A stretch of 64,000 nt of DNA, taken from assembly GCF_007679495.1 (NCBI RefSeq), contig NZ_VEGP01000001.1:124001-188000 (forward strand), written 5' to 3'. The number at the start of each line of letters is the position of its first letter. The stretch's first letter is position 1. Position numbers and translations under genes: made by a program. Source of the stretch: Paenibacillus sp. 32O-W. GTDB taxonomy: Bacteria; Bacillota; Bacilli; Paenibacillales; NBRC-103111. Shown here piece after piece: positions 26,803-35,163 of this stretch. The notes under the pieces are model-generated. The model was not told where the DNA came from. It was given only the letters and a program-made list of their open reading frames with translations, and ran no database searches.

Positions 26803-28605
26803 TCAGGAATCATGAATAACCGGCAGCTCGATAGTAAACCGGGAGCCAAGTCCCGCATCGCTTTCTACGGAAATCGTCCCCTTATGAAGCTCGACCAAAT
26901 GCTTGACAATGGACAGCCCCAACCCGGTACCTCCCGAGCTTCTCGAACGGGCCTTATCTACCCGGTAGAAGCGTTCGAAGATGCGGGGAAGGTCTTTTTT
27001 CGGAATGCCGATTCCGGTATCGCTTATCGTTATTCTTACCCGTTCATAGCTTTCGGGACCCTCTTCCTGTTCAACGGGCTCGACGTCTATTCTGACCCTT
27101 CCCCCTTCCGGGGTGTAATTAATCCCGTTAGACAGAAGATTGATCATGATCTGTCTCAGCCTGTCTTCATCCGCCTCCAGGAACAAGTTCGGCGGAACCG
27201 AGGATTCGAGGCGAATCCCCCTTTTGTCCGCTTCCGCACTGACGACATGAACAGTCTGCTCCACAAAATGCTCCATCTCAATGGGAGAGAACTGCAGCGG
27301 AATCCGTCGTGACTCGATTTTGGACAATTCGAGAATATCGCCGATCAACCGGTTAAGGCGTTCGCTCTCATCATAGATAATCTGCAGGAACGACTTGGCC
27401 GTCTCTTTATCATCCATGGCTCCCGCCAGCAGTGTTTCGGCAAAGCCTTTGACCGCGGCGACCGGTGTTTTCAATTCATGGGAAACGTTGGCGACAAATT
27501 CGCTCCGCATCCGTTCCAGCCTGCGGACCGCAGTCATGTTATGCAGCACGATGAGAATTCCGGACCATTCTTCGTCGTTCCGCGCCATCGGACTGATATT
27601 CGCCTCCAAAATCCGCTCCTCTGGAAAATAGACGATCATTTCATCATGAATCGGGTCATGAGTTTCCAAGCATTCCCGGATCATCTGCTTCAGCTCGAAC
27701 GGCAGCTTGGCTTCGGTATATACCGTGCCTCGCAGCTCTTCCGCCGCGAATCCGAGAATATCCTCCACCGCACGGTTCAACAGCACGATTTTGCCGCTTA
27801 GATCGGCCATCATCACCCCGCTCGGCATGTTGTCCAGAACGCTCTTCAGGCGGCTTTCATTCTCTTGAATCCGGTGAACCTGCCTCTGCAGACTGTCCGC
27901 CATCGTGTTGATGGCGCGGCCCAGCATTCCAATCTCGTCATTGCGGGTGACGGTTACCCGGGATCGGGCATCACGGTGCGAGATTTGCTGCGCTACCCTG
28001 ATAATCTTCTCCAAAGGTCTGGTCATATTATGAGCCAATCGATAGGAGATCACACCTGCCAATAGAAACAATACGGCCAGACCGCCGCCCAAGAATAACC
28101 ATAGCTTGCGCAGGGAGGATTCGACAACGCTCAAATCTCTGGCCATCCGGATATACCCGAAAGGCTGATCCGAAGCATCGCTCGCAATGACCACGTACAG
28201 CATATTATGGCCTAAAGTATCGCTGTAGCGGATAGAATGTCCCGAGCCGGATCGGATCGCCTCCTGCACCTCTTCCCGGTCCAGATGGTTATCCATGGTC
28301 AAGGGATCGTGATCCGAGTCCCCCAACACCCGGCCGTCCGCCCGAATGACCGTAATCCGGGCATCCGCCGACTGCTTGAGCTGGCTGATCCGCTCGTTGT
28401 ATAGCCGTATCAATTCCTCATCCGTCCCCGAAGCCACCCAATCAAAGGTCGACACGATGAGATGCAGCTCTCTCTCCATATTTTCACGCTGGGCTTGAAT
28501 ATAGGTGTTTTCCTGCAGCTTGGCAGCCAGAATTCCCGCTGCCGTTACCGACAAGCCAATCATAATGATAAAAATAACCGTCAATCGGGTTCTGAATTTA
28601 TTCAT
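26803..28605 (-). CDS. phoR: Phosphate sensor histidine kinase (PhoR/PnpS type)
   Basis: 600 aa. TM1 about residues 8-28, an extracytoplasmic sensor about 30-155 (IRADGRVLGDSDHDPLTMDNH), TM2 about 158-180, HAMP about 180-232, PAS about 240-350, HisKA with phospho-histidine in FVANVSHELKTPVAAVKG (about 370-388), and HATPase with N-box LLSNGINYTPEGG and G-boxes DTGIGIPKKDL and GGTGLGLSIV. The ATG at 28605 has GGAGG 9 bases upstream, so the 11 extra N-terminal residues of the longer frame are rejected. Unlike B. subtilis, the kinase gene precedes the regulator gene. A PHO-box pair lies upstream. Confidence 0.92.
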   Translation of the reverse strand: MNKFRTRLTVIFIIMIGLSVTAAGILAAKLQENTYIQAQRENMERELHLIVSTFDWVASGTDEELIRLYNERISQLKQSADARITVIRADGRVLGDSDHDPLTMDNHLDREEVQEAIRSGSGHSIRYSDTLGHNMLYVVIASDASDQPFGYIRMARDLSVVESSLRKLWLFLGGGLAVLFLLAGVISYRLAHNMTRPLEKIIRVAQQISHRDARSRVTVTRNDEIGMLGRAINTMADSLQRQVHRIQENESRLKSVLDNMPSGVMMADLSGKIVLLNRAVEDILGFAAEELRGTVYTEAKLPFELKQMIRECLETHDPIHDEMIVYFPEERILEANISPMARNDEEWSGILIVLHNMTAVRRLERMRSEFVANVSHELKTPVAAVKGFAETLLAGAMDDKETAKSFLQIIYDESERLNRLIGDILELSKIESRRIPLQFSPIEMEHFVEQTVHVVSAEADKRGIRLESSVPPNLFLEADEDRLRQIMINLLSNGINYTPEGGRVRIDVEPVEQEEGPESYERVRITISDTGIGIPKKDLPRIFERFYRVDKARSRSSGGTGLGLSIVKHLVELHKGTISVESDAGLGSRFTIELPVIHDS

Positions 28606-28701
28606 CTCTTCGTTCCTCCGCGCAAGATGGCTGTCCATGACTAGATAGCTTTATCGTAACCCGAGCTGCCGCGAAAATCCACCGAACCCGACAAATCCGA
28701 T

Positions 28702-28718
28702 TGTTGAGAAATTGTAAA
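28702..28718 (-). promoter_or_regulatory. PHO-box pair upstream of phoR
   Basis: On the minus strand TTTACA (28718-28713) and TCAACA (28707-28702) start 11 bp apart, the same spacing as the pstS and pstC sites. It lies about 100 bases before the phoR start and suggests autoregulation. Confidence 0.55.
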
Positions 28719-28756
28719 GAAATAAAGTCGGGTGTCCCGCAACTGTAAATAGAATC

Positions 28757-28797
28757 CGAAAAAAAGTCGGACAGAACGCTCTGCCCGACCACCTTTT
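28757..28797. terminator. Bidirectional terminator behind the fumarase gene
   Basis: GTCGG-a-CAGA pairs with TCTG-c-CCGAC (28766-28770, 28772-28775, 28780-28783, 28785-28789). The left flank reads seven T on the minus strand, the right flank CACCTTTTTT on the plus strand. It ends the leftward fumarase transcript before phoR. Confidence 0.85.
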
Positions 28798-28824
28798 TTA
28801 AATATAATAAGATTCGAATATCAT

Positions 28825-30366
28825 TTATTTGAAAACCGGCTCCTTGAACTGAGCAAGCTTCTCGAGAGAATCTTTCTCCACGTCGGCATGCAGGCTGTTT
28901 CCATGAGAATCCATCGTAACAATGGCAGCGAAGCCTTCCGTCTGCAGGTGCCACATCGCTTCCGGAATACCGAACTCCATGAAGTCTACGCCTTCCACCT
29001 TCTTCAGACATTGTGCGTAATATTGCGCCGCCCCGCCGATGGCATTGAGGTAGACGGCTCCATGCTCCTGCAGAGCCTTAAGCGTCTTCGGCCCCATTCC
29101 GCCTTTGCCGATTACGGCGCGGATTCCGAATTTCTTCAGAATATCCCCTTGATAAGGCTCTTCCCGAATACTCGTTGTCGGTCCGGCAGCCTTCACATGC
29201 CACTCGCCGTTCTCATCCTTCTGCATAACCGGTCCGCAATGGTAAATAACGGATCCGTTCAAATCGACAGGCGAATCATGATCCATCAGATACTTGTGCA
29301 AAGCATCGCGGCCGGTATGGATCAGACCGTTAATGACAACGACGTCGCCTACCCGCAGCTCGCGAATTTGTTCCTCGGTGATGGGCGTCTGAAGAACGAC
29401 CTGACGGCGCTCCCCGCCTTGATCCGCTGCGGCGCTTTCCGCTTCGCCCAAGGTCACATCCACCTTCTCACCGGCCGAGTATTGCCATTCTTTGATCTCG
29501 CCCGTAGAGGCATCCAGAATAACCCCTTGACGGCGATAAGCCCAGCAGTTGTAGGCTACGGAAACGAAGAAGCTGGCCGGCAGCCGGTTCATCACTCCAA
29601 TTTTGCATCCGAGCAGTGTCACTTCGCCGCCGAAGCCCATCGTCCCGATGCCGAGCTTGTTCGCATTCTCCATCACGTACTCTTCTAATTGGCGCAGCTC
29701 CTCGACCGGATTCACATCATCCACCCTGCGGAACAGCTGCTGCTTGGCCAGCTCATAGCCGGTCGTGCGGTCGCCGCCGATGCCCACGCCGATAAAGCCC
29801 GCGCTGCAGCCCTGTCCTTGCGCCTGATAAACGGCATGCATAATACATTTGCGAATACCGTCCAGATCGCGCCCGGCTTTGCCGACACCTTCCAGCTCAG
29901 CAGGAAGGCTGTATTGAATATTTTTATTCTCGCAGCCGCCGCCCTTCAAGATCAGCTTCATCTCGATATCGTCTCTTTCCCATTGCTCGAAATGAATGAC
30001 CGGCGTTCCCGGCCCGAGATTATCGCCGCTGTTCGCTCCGGTCAGCGAATCAACGGAATTCGGACGCAGCTTGCTGTCCTGAGTCGCCCGCTTCACGGCT
30101 TCATAAATTTGCTGCTTCATTACTATCTGATTGGCTCCGACCGGAACGTGGATAATAAAAGTAGGCATCCCCGTATCCTGACAAATAGGGGAAACATTGT
30201 ACTCCGCCATTTCAATATTATTGGCAATGGTAGACAGAGACAAGGCCGCCCGGGTCCCTTTATCCTCCAGCTCGCGGGCCTTGCGAATCGCTTGACGGAC
30301 ATCCCCCGGCAAGTTAGTTGACGTTTCTACGATTAGTCGGTACACGCTCTCTTGAAAATGCCGCAT
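28825..30366 (-). CDS. fumA: Class I fumarate hydratase (iron-sulfur)
   Basis: 513 aa. Interconverts fumarate and malate using a [4Fe-4S] cluster. The N-terminal hydro-lyase domain (about 1-275) carries the cluster cysteines in SPICQDTGMPTF (about 62), GQGCSAGFIGVG (about 183) and LLGCKIGV; the C-terminal domain (about 290-505) carries LRVGDVVVINGLIHTGRDALHK. Length is normal for the fused alpha/beta form. The RBS AGGAGAGGAG is strong. It sits between mdh and the Pho regulators, near citZ-icd-mdh, so it completes this part of the TCA cycle. The oxygen-sensitive cluster type contrasts with the class II fumarase of B. subtilis. Confidence 0.93.
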   Translation of the reverse strand: MRHFQESVYRLIVETSTNLPGDVRQAIRKARELEDKGTRAALSLSTIANNIEMAEYNVSPICQDTGMPTFIIHVPVGANQIVMKQQIYEAVKRATQDSKLRPNSVDSLTGANSGDNLGPGTPVIHFEQWERDDIEMKLILKGGGCENKNIQYSLPAELEGVGKAGRDLDGIRKCIMHAVYQAQGQGCSAGFIGVGIGGDRTTGYELAKQQLFRRVDDVNPVEELRQLEEYVMENANKLGIGTMGFGGEVTLLGCKIGVMNRLPASFFVSVAYNCWAYRRQGVILDASTGEIKEWQYSAGEKVDVTLGEAESAAADQGGERRQVVLQTPITEEQIRELRVGDVVVINGLIHTGRDALHKYLMDHDSPVDLNGSVIYHCGPVMQKDENGEWHVKAAGPTTSIREEPYQGDILKKFGIRAVIGKGGMGPKTLKALQEHGAVYLNAIGGAAQYYAQCLKKVEGVDFMEFGIPEAMWHLQTEGFAAIVTMDSHGNSLHADVEKDSLEKLAQFKEPVFK

Positions 30367-30865
30367 GTGATTAAGACTCCTCTCCTGTTTTGCAATGAAA
30401 CTTCACGATAGAACACACGCTTATAATTATATCATATTACGGGAGAGTCGAATGATCATTCTTTCTCACGGATTTTCCTCATTAGAAGAAATTCAGTAAT
30501 TCCTAATAGGCCCAGTTAGAAAGGATGAGAGCAATCTTACTCCTGTCGAATCGATCAGCTTTAGTTTGCAATGCCTTTGGAAACGTCCCATTTGTCTAGT
30601 TGGATTTCAAAGTTGACAAGTGCGAATTTGGCCTATTTTCAAAAATCTAGTCAATCCAATTTGATTTCCTGCTTACCCAAATTTATTTAAAAATTAGAAA
30701 TAATAGGAGAGAGTCAGTTCTATCTATAAACTCTATAGAAAAACAGTTAAGTCGTATTCCATCTGAAAACAGCGTAATAGTGTTCCTCGGCATCATCTGA
30801 CCTTGACATATATCGAATGTTTGATATAATAAAATGTAATATTTTGGAAATGGGAGGTGAAAAGA
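30367..30865. other. Intergenic region upstream of the fumarase and four-cysteine peptide genes
   Basis: 499 AT-rich bases. On the minus strand a TATAAT (30431-30426) about 60 bases before the fumarase start is its likely -10. On the plus strand the promoter at 30803-30830 is clear. I see no coding frame in between. Confidence 0.6.
30803..30830 (+). promoter_or_regulatory. Near-consensus sigmaA promoter of the four-cysteine peptide gene
   Basis: TTGACA (30803-30808), 16 bases, TATAAT (30825-30830). Both hexamers are perfect consensus; the start codon is 36 bases downstream. Such a match is rare in this window. Confidence 0.8.
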
Positions 30866-31009
30866 ATGAAAAAATTAGCTGGGTTATTTGTTATTACTGC
30901 ATTAGTTTTTAATTTATCTACCGTCTCACCGAATAGCGATGATTACTGTATGGGATTTTTCTCTGAATGTCCATTGCCACCATGCGATAGCTTTTGGCAC
31001 TGTCCATAA
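30866..31009 (+). CDS. Small secreted four-cysteine peptide, unknown
   Basis: 47 aa. Consensus promoter, GGGAGGTGA box (30852-30860) and ATG are all well spaced, so translation is very likely. The N-terminus MKKLAGLFVITALVFNLS is a signal peptide or membrane anchor. The rest is a short acidic segment with four cysteines (28, 35, 40, 46), three aromatic residues and prolines: SECPLPPCDSFWHCP. It would be secreted and could form two disulfides. No family is recognised. It could be a signalling peptide, an antimicrobial or toxin-like peptide, or a cell-surface factor. No processing or immunity genes are adjacent. The base composition is more AT-rich than its neighbours. Confidence 0.7.
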   Translation: MKKLAGLFVITALVFNLSTVSPNSDDYCMGFFSECPLPPCDSFWHCP

Positions 31010-31722
31010 ATATCGATAATATAATAATTCCTGCTATTGTTATAGAATCTTAACCATGCAAAAAACATCATCTAGATCCAACGGTTAGTTTCCAAAATAT
31101 TCATTGTCGTCGATCCCAGAGCGTAGGCGTATAAGGAGATCGGCGAAAATTTATCAATTTAGATGGCCTGAGATTAAAACCACCTTTAAATGATATTATT
31201 GACTCTCACAAGTTTCACACGATCAAAAGCGAAATGTGGCGCTTGCTCATAAAGACTTTCAGTACTCCCTACAGTAATTCTGAATGCAAATTTTACTCAT
31301 CACCGCAGTCAAGCTATGCACAACCAAATCGCTCCTTTTCCTCAGATTTCCGTCAAACTTTGCTACATCCCCTCACTTCCTCGTAATAAATATACCTGCG
31401 CTTATCAAAACCCAATCGGTAGGTTTCCATTATCCCAACTCACTCTTCCTTTCCATAGTAGCGCTAATTTGCTGCCTGAAGTGCATTAAACATCGTTCAC
31501 AGGAATTAATCAATGTATCTTTACTAAATTTAATCTTTAATACCGAACCTTTTAATAGGTATAGTTTTTATTATTCATCAATAATGAATCAATCTAAATG
31601 CTTATCATTCGATAAAATATTATTGACTTGCTTTTGGCATAGCAAATGTTTATGACAATATAGTATGTTGATAATTAAATTGATATACTGATAAGGTATC
31701 TGCCAAAGTAAGGAGAATGGAA
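31010..31722. other. AT-rich region with no supported gene
   Basis: 713 bases. A plus-strand 123-codon frame (31284-31655) and an open frame without start (about 31134-31389) have no ribosome binding site and no recognisable motif. The region may be an old insertion or decayed DNA. The last 30 bases hold the RBS of the deacetylase gene. Confidence 0.5.
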
Positions 31723-32814
31723 ATGATTAAATTCTTTGTGCGCAGCTTGTTTGTAACGATTATCGGCTTGACCTTATTGGTCTCCTCCCTTTCGGCCTAT
31801 CAGCCGAATACTATGTACCGCGAACAAGTCGCTGTCATCATGTATCATCACGTCGATGACACCATACAAAGCTCCGGCACGATCACGGTTGATCTTTTTC
31901 AGAGGCAATTGACCTATTTACAGCAACAGGGCTACCAATTTATTACACTCGATCAATTCAAACAGTACTTAGCCGGCGGCCCCGTCCCCGACAACGCCGT
32001 GCTGGTCACCTTTGACGATGGATATGAGAGCTTCTACAGCAATGCTTATCCTGTATTATCCCAATTGAATATTCCTGCGGTTAATTTCGCCATTACGAAG
32101 GACACGTTAAATCCGCAAGCGAGCTATATTCCGGCAATGTCTCAACAGCAAATTGCGGAAATGATCGCCGCAGCCCCCGGCAGGATTGAGGTGCAGTGTC
32201 ATACTCATGCCTTGCATGACAAAGTGGATGGCCAGGCGCTGTTAACAGCAAGACTGGATCTGGATAGCGGCAAGCGGGAGAGCGAAGAGGATTACCGGCA
32301 GCGGATAATGACCGACACCAGAACCTGCCGATCGGTACTGGAGCAGGTTAACCCATCGCCAATCGATTCCTTGGCTTATCCTTTCGGAATCTATGATCGG
32401 GATGCGGCTGAGGCGCTGCACTCAGCGGGAATTGAGTATGCATTCACGATCGCACCCGGAATGGCTACACGGCAGACCGACAGGCTCGCGATTCCAAGAA
32501 TTAATGCGGGAGGCCCGTACATTTCGCCGGCCAAGCTGCACAAATCGATTCAGAACCAGATTCAGGCAGTTCATCATAACTATGACCGTATTCCGCTCAG
32601 GGAAATGGTAGAGAACTGGGGCGGTGAAGTAGCTGAGGATAGCGAGGGGCTGATCGTTATTCGTTATGAAGGCAGAGAATGGAAGCTTCGTCCCGGGAGC
32701 CGTACCGTTCTTCACCAGAATAACAGCTTAACGATCGGACAGCCCGTTCAGGTTATCGAGGGCAAAGCCTATGCCAGGTGGAGCGATATCGAGAAGCTAT
32801 TGTTTGAGTCATGA
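31723..32814 (+). CDS. Polysaccharide deacetylase (NodB family), exported
   Basis: 363 aa. N-terminal signal/anchor segment (about 1-25, FVRSLFVTIIGLTLLVSSL), then a NodB-homology carbohydrate esterase 4 domain (about 35-250): motif 1 VTFDDGYESFY with the catalytic and metal Asp, motif 2 QCHTHALHD with metal histidines, motif 3-like SLAYPFGIYDRD. A C-terminal domain of about 100 residues (ENWGGEVAEDSEGLIVIRY) looks like a copper-amine-oxidase-type or stalk domain. It removes acetyl groups from cell-wall or exopolysaccharide N-acetylglucosamine outside the cell. The start at 31723 is preferred because AGGAG touches the ATG at 31717. Confidence 0.88.
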   Translation: MIKFFVRSLFVTIIGLTLLVSSLSAYQPNTMYREQVAVIMYHHVDDTIQSSGTITVDLFQRQLTYLQQQGYQFITLDQFKQYLAGGPVPDNAVLVTFDDGYESFYSNAYPVLSQLNIPAVNFAITKDTLNPQASYIPAMSQQQIAEMIAAAPGRIEVQCHTHALHDKVDGQALLTARLDLDSGKRESEEDYRQRIMTDTRTCRSVLEQVNPSPIDSLAYPFGIYDRDAAEALHSAGIEYAFTIAPGMATRQTDRLAIPRINAGGPYISPAKLHKSIQNQIQAVHHNYDRIPLREMVENWGGEVAEDSEGLIVIRYEGREWKLRPGSRTVLHQNNSLTIGQPVQVIEGKAYARWSDIEKLLFES

Positions 32815-32871
32815 TGTGCGGGAACGTCTGGCGGATAATCAAGTTGGAAGGGTTGGGGAAAGGAGGGGCTT

Positions 32872-33453
32872 ATGGACTCCCATTTTTTCGCGTATATGTA
32901 CCGGCTAAGATATATTAAACGATGGAGTCTGATGCGCAATGTCGTAAGCGAGAACGTGGCGGAGCATTCCTTTCATGTGGCGATGCTGACCCATGTGCTC
33001 TGTACGATTGCCAACGAGGTTTACGGGCGAAGCTTGCCGGTGGACAAGGCCGTATCAATGGCACTGTTCCATGACGCGGCTGAGGTGTTCACCGGCGATA
33101 TCCCGACACCAGTCAAGCATCAGAACGAGGACATCTTGTCCAGCTTCCGCGAGATCGAGCGGCACGCTTCCAAGAAGCTGCTGTCCATGATGCCCCCTCA
33201 GTTGAAGGATGCTTACCGTCCTTTGCTGGAAGGCGGACAGGATGAAGAACTGCGGGTCATCGTCAAGGCGGCTGACCTGTTGGATGCATATATCAAATGT
33301 GTGACGGAGCTGTCTACGGGAAACCGGGAGTTCGCCGTTGCCAAGAAACAGATTGAGCAGTCTATGATAGAGCTTGATCTGCCGGAGGTCCGGTATTTCC
33401 TTGAGTATTTGGCACCCAGCTTCGAAAAAACGCTGGACGAGCTGTCCGAATAG
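32872..33453 (+). CDS. yfbR: YfbR-type 5'-deoxynucleotidase (HD domain)
   Basis: 193 aa, same length as E. coli YfbR, with close similarity along the whole chain: SHFFAYMYRLRYIKRWSLMRNV (N-terminus), EHSFHVAML (metal His about 33), LFHDAAEVFTGDIPTPVK (HD motif about 68-85), KAADLLDAYIKCVTEL, and the C-terminal FLEYLAPSFEKTLDELS. The enzyme dephosphorylates deoxyribonucleoside 5'-monophosphates in the cytoplasm. The RBS is AAAGGAGG. The gene is 57 bases behind the deacetylase gene, possibly co-transcribed. Its 3' end forms half of a terminator. Confidence 0.93.
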   Translation: MDSHFFAYMYRLRYIKRWSLMRNVVSENVAEHSFHVAMLTHVLCTIANEVYGRSLPVDKAVSMALFHDAAEVFTGDIPTPVKHQNEDILSSFREIERHASKKLLSMMPPQLKDAYRPLLEGGQDEELRVIVKAADLLDAYIKCVTELSTGNREFAVAKKQIEQSMIELDLPEVRYFLEYLAPSFEKTLDELSE

Positions 33454-33474
33454 GACTGGCTCTCCAGCGTTTTT
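33425..33474. terminator. Terminator overlapping the 3' end of yfbR
   Basis: AAAAACGCTGGA (33425-33436), inside the coding region, pairs with TCCAGCGTTTTT (33463-33474), past the stop at 33451-33453. A-run and T-run on both sides make it bidirectional, so it also serves the leftward membrane protein gene. Confidence 0.75.
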
Positions 33475-33480
33475 CTTTCC

Positions 33481-33894
33481 TTAGAATGGGTAACTCATCA
33501 GGATGATCATGACAAGGAAGCTCAGGGCAATCAGCCAGGAAAATGTTTGCACCTCTCCCATTCCCGCTTCGGCCGCAGCCTTGCCGGAGCTGAGAGCCTC
33601 CCGAGCCGACTTCAACTTCTTGCCCAACATGCCGGTTAGACCGCCGATAACGACGACGAGCAGAATAACGACGATCATCCAGGCCGTAGAATAACTGGCT
33701 TGGGAAATCATGTATCCTCCGGTCAAAAACTGGACGAGCAGCAATATCTGCCCTACCCGGTTTGCCGTATTATAATTGCCAACCGTCTGAGCCAAACCTT
33801 CCTCCCCTTTTTTCATCAGAAGAAAAGGAAAGAGCAGATAAAACCCCATCCCAATGGAGCCTAACAGGTGCAGAAATAAAATAAAACTGACCAT
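33481..33894 (-). CDS. Four-helix membrane protein, unknown
   Basis: 137 aa with four hydrophobic segments (about 1-25, 48-65, 70-88, 118-136). The pattern resembles small DUF2269/CopD-like membrane proteins (LHLLGSIGMGFYLLFPF near the N-terminus with a histidine, which in that group can bind heme). No function is established. GGAGGGC lies a few bases before the ATG. Single gene, convergent with yfbR and sharing its terminator. Confidence 0.65.
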   Translation of the reverse strand: MVSFILFLHLLGSIGMGFYLLFPFLLMKKGEEGLAQTVGNYNTANRVGQILLLVQFLTGGYMISQASYSTAWMIVVILLVVVIGGLTGMLGKKLKSAREALSSGKAAAEAGMGEVQTFSWLIALSFLVMIILMSYPF

Positions 33895-34070
33895 GAAAGC
33901 CCTCCTATTGAATGTTTGAGTTATGTACTCTATCAGTATACTAAATGCCTGTCAGGCTTACAACTTGTCCCAAGGGCGGACTGCACATTTTTTACTTGCC
34001 GGACACAATATAGCCAAAGGTTCGTGCTATACGAGGGTATAGGAAATTGTGGCCGGATGAAGCTTAATGG

Positions 34071-34111
34071 AAAAAAGCTGCCCCGGAGCAGTGAGCCATA
34101 CCGGAACAGCT
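34071..34111 (-). terminator. citZ-icd-mdh terminator
   Basis: On the minus strand AGCTG-tt-CCGG pairs with CCGG-gg-CAGCT (34111-34101 and 34087-34077), followed by TTTTTT. It lies 8 bases after the mdh stop. Confidence 0.85.
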
Positions 34112-34118
34112 TGAATCA

Positions 34119-35063
34119 TCAGTTGCCTTCCACGACTTTAATTACATTGCGTACCGAATCAGCGGATTTGTCAAGCGCCGCTTTCTCTTCGGCAGTCAAT
34201 TCAAGCTCGAACACTTTCTCGATTCCGTCTCCACCCAGAATCGTCGGAACGCCCATGAACAGATTGTCATAGCCGTATTCCCCCTCAAGGAGGGCAATCG
34301 CCGGCAGGATGCGTTTCTTGTCCTTAACGATGGCTTCCGTCATCTGAACAAGGGATGCAGCCGGTGCGTAGTAGGCGCTGCCGTTGCCGAGCAGGTTAAC
34401 GATTTCTCCGCCGCCGGTACGGGTCCGTTGGACGATCGCTTCGATCCGGTCCGCGGGAATCAGCTTCTCAATCGGAATTCCGCCAACATTGGAATAACGG
34501 ACCAGCGGAACCATATCGTCACCGTGTCCTCCCAATACGAATCCGCGAACGTCCTCAACCGATACATTAAGCTCCTGTGCAATGAACGTGCAGTAGCGGG
34601 CGGTATCCAGAACTCCGGATTGACCGATCACGCGGTTCTTCGGAAAGCCCAATGTCTGATAGGCCACATAAGTCATAGCATCCACCGGGTTGCTTAGAAT
34701 GATGACGATCGATTCCGGACTGTATTTTTTAACATTCTCACAAACCGATTTCATAATTCCGGCATTGGTATTGACCAAATCATCACGGCTCATGCCGGGC
34801 TTGCGGGCAATACCTGCTGTAATGATGACAATGTCGGAATTAGCGGTGTCTTCATAATTGGAAGTACCGATAATGTTGCTGTCGAATCCTTGTACCGGGC
34901 TTGCTTCCAACATGTCCAGCGCCTTTCCTTTGGTCGGATTCTCCAGTTGGGGAATATCGAGAAGTACGACGTCGCCCAATTCTTTCTGGGCAAGCATTAA
35001 TGCAGTAGTAGCTCCAGTGAAACCGGCACCGATAACAGACAGCTTTTTGCGACGGATAGCCAT
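34119..35063 (-). CDS. mdh: Malate dehydrogenase
   Basis: 314 aa NAD-dependent LDH-like malate dehydrogenase. Rossmann motif [17 protein letters not shown] (about 9-25); substrate arginines in [14 protein letters not shown] (about 83-96); catalytic histidine in [17 protein letters not shown] (about 176-192); TGGGEIV loop. Converts malate to oxaloacetate in the TCA cycle. It follows citZ and icd on the same strand, as in B. subtilis, with a 100-base gap that holds a perfect 20-base palindrome. Confidence 0.98.
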   Translation of the reverse strand: MAIRRKKLSVIGAGFTGATTALMLAQKELGDVVLLDIPQLENPTKGKALDMLEASPVQGFDSNIIGTSNYEDTANSDIVIITAGIARKPGMSRDDLVNTNAGIMKSVCENVKKYSPESIVIILSNPVDAMTYVAYQTLGFPKNRVIGQSGVLDTARYCTFIAQELNVSVEDVRGFVLGGHGDDMVPLVRYSNVGGIPIEKLIPADRIEAIVQRTRTGGGEIVNLLGNGSAYYAPAASLVQMTEAIVKDKKRILPAIALLEGEYGYDNLFMGVPTILGGDGIEKVFELELTAEEKAALDKSADSVRNVIKVVEGN

Positions 35064-35118
35064 GGATAACAGATCCTTTCACTCAGAGATTTATGTGGAG
35101 ATTTCATAAATTGGGGAA

Positions 35119-35138
35119 CCCGTTTCTTAAGAAACGGG
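35119..35138. promoter_or_regulatory. Perfect palindrome between icd and mdh
   Basis: CCCGTTTCTT and AAGAAACGGG abut to make a 20-base perfect palindrome with no T-tail. It is probably an mRNA hairpin for processing or for differential stability of icd and mdh; an operator is also possible. Confidence 0.55.
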
Positions 35139-35163
35139 CTCTAAAAGATTAACTGCGTCTAAC

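Noticed and set aside
30866-31009. Reading the four-cysteine peptide as an AgrD-type cyclic peptide precursor
   Set aside because: No agrB-like gene is adjacent, and the cysteine arrangement does not match AgrD.
31284-31655. 123-codon plus-strand frame in the AT-rich gap
   Set aside because: There is no RBS in front of the ATG, the composition is irregular, and no motif is recognised.
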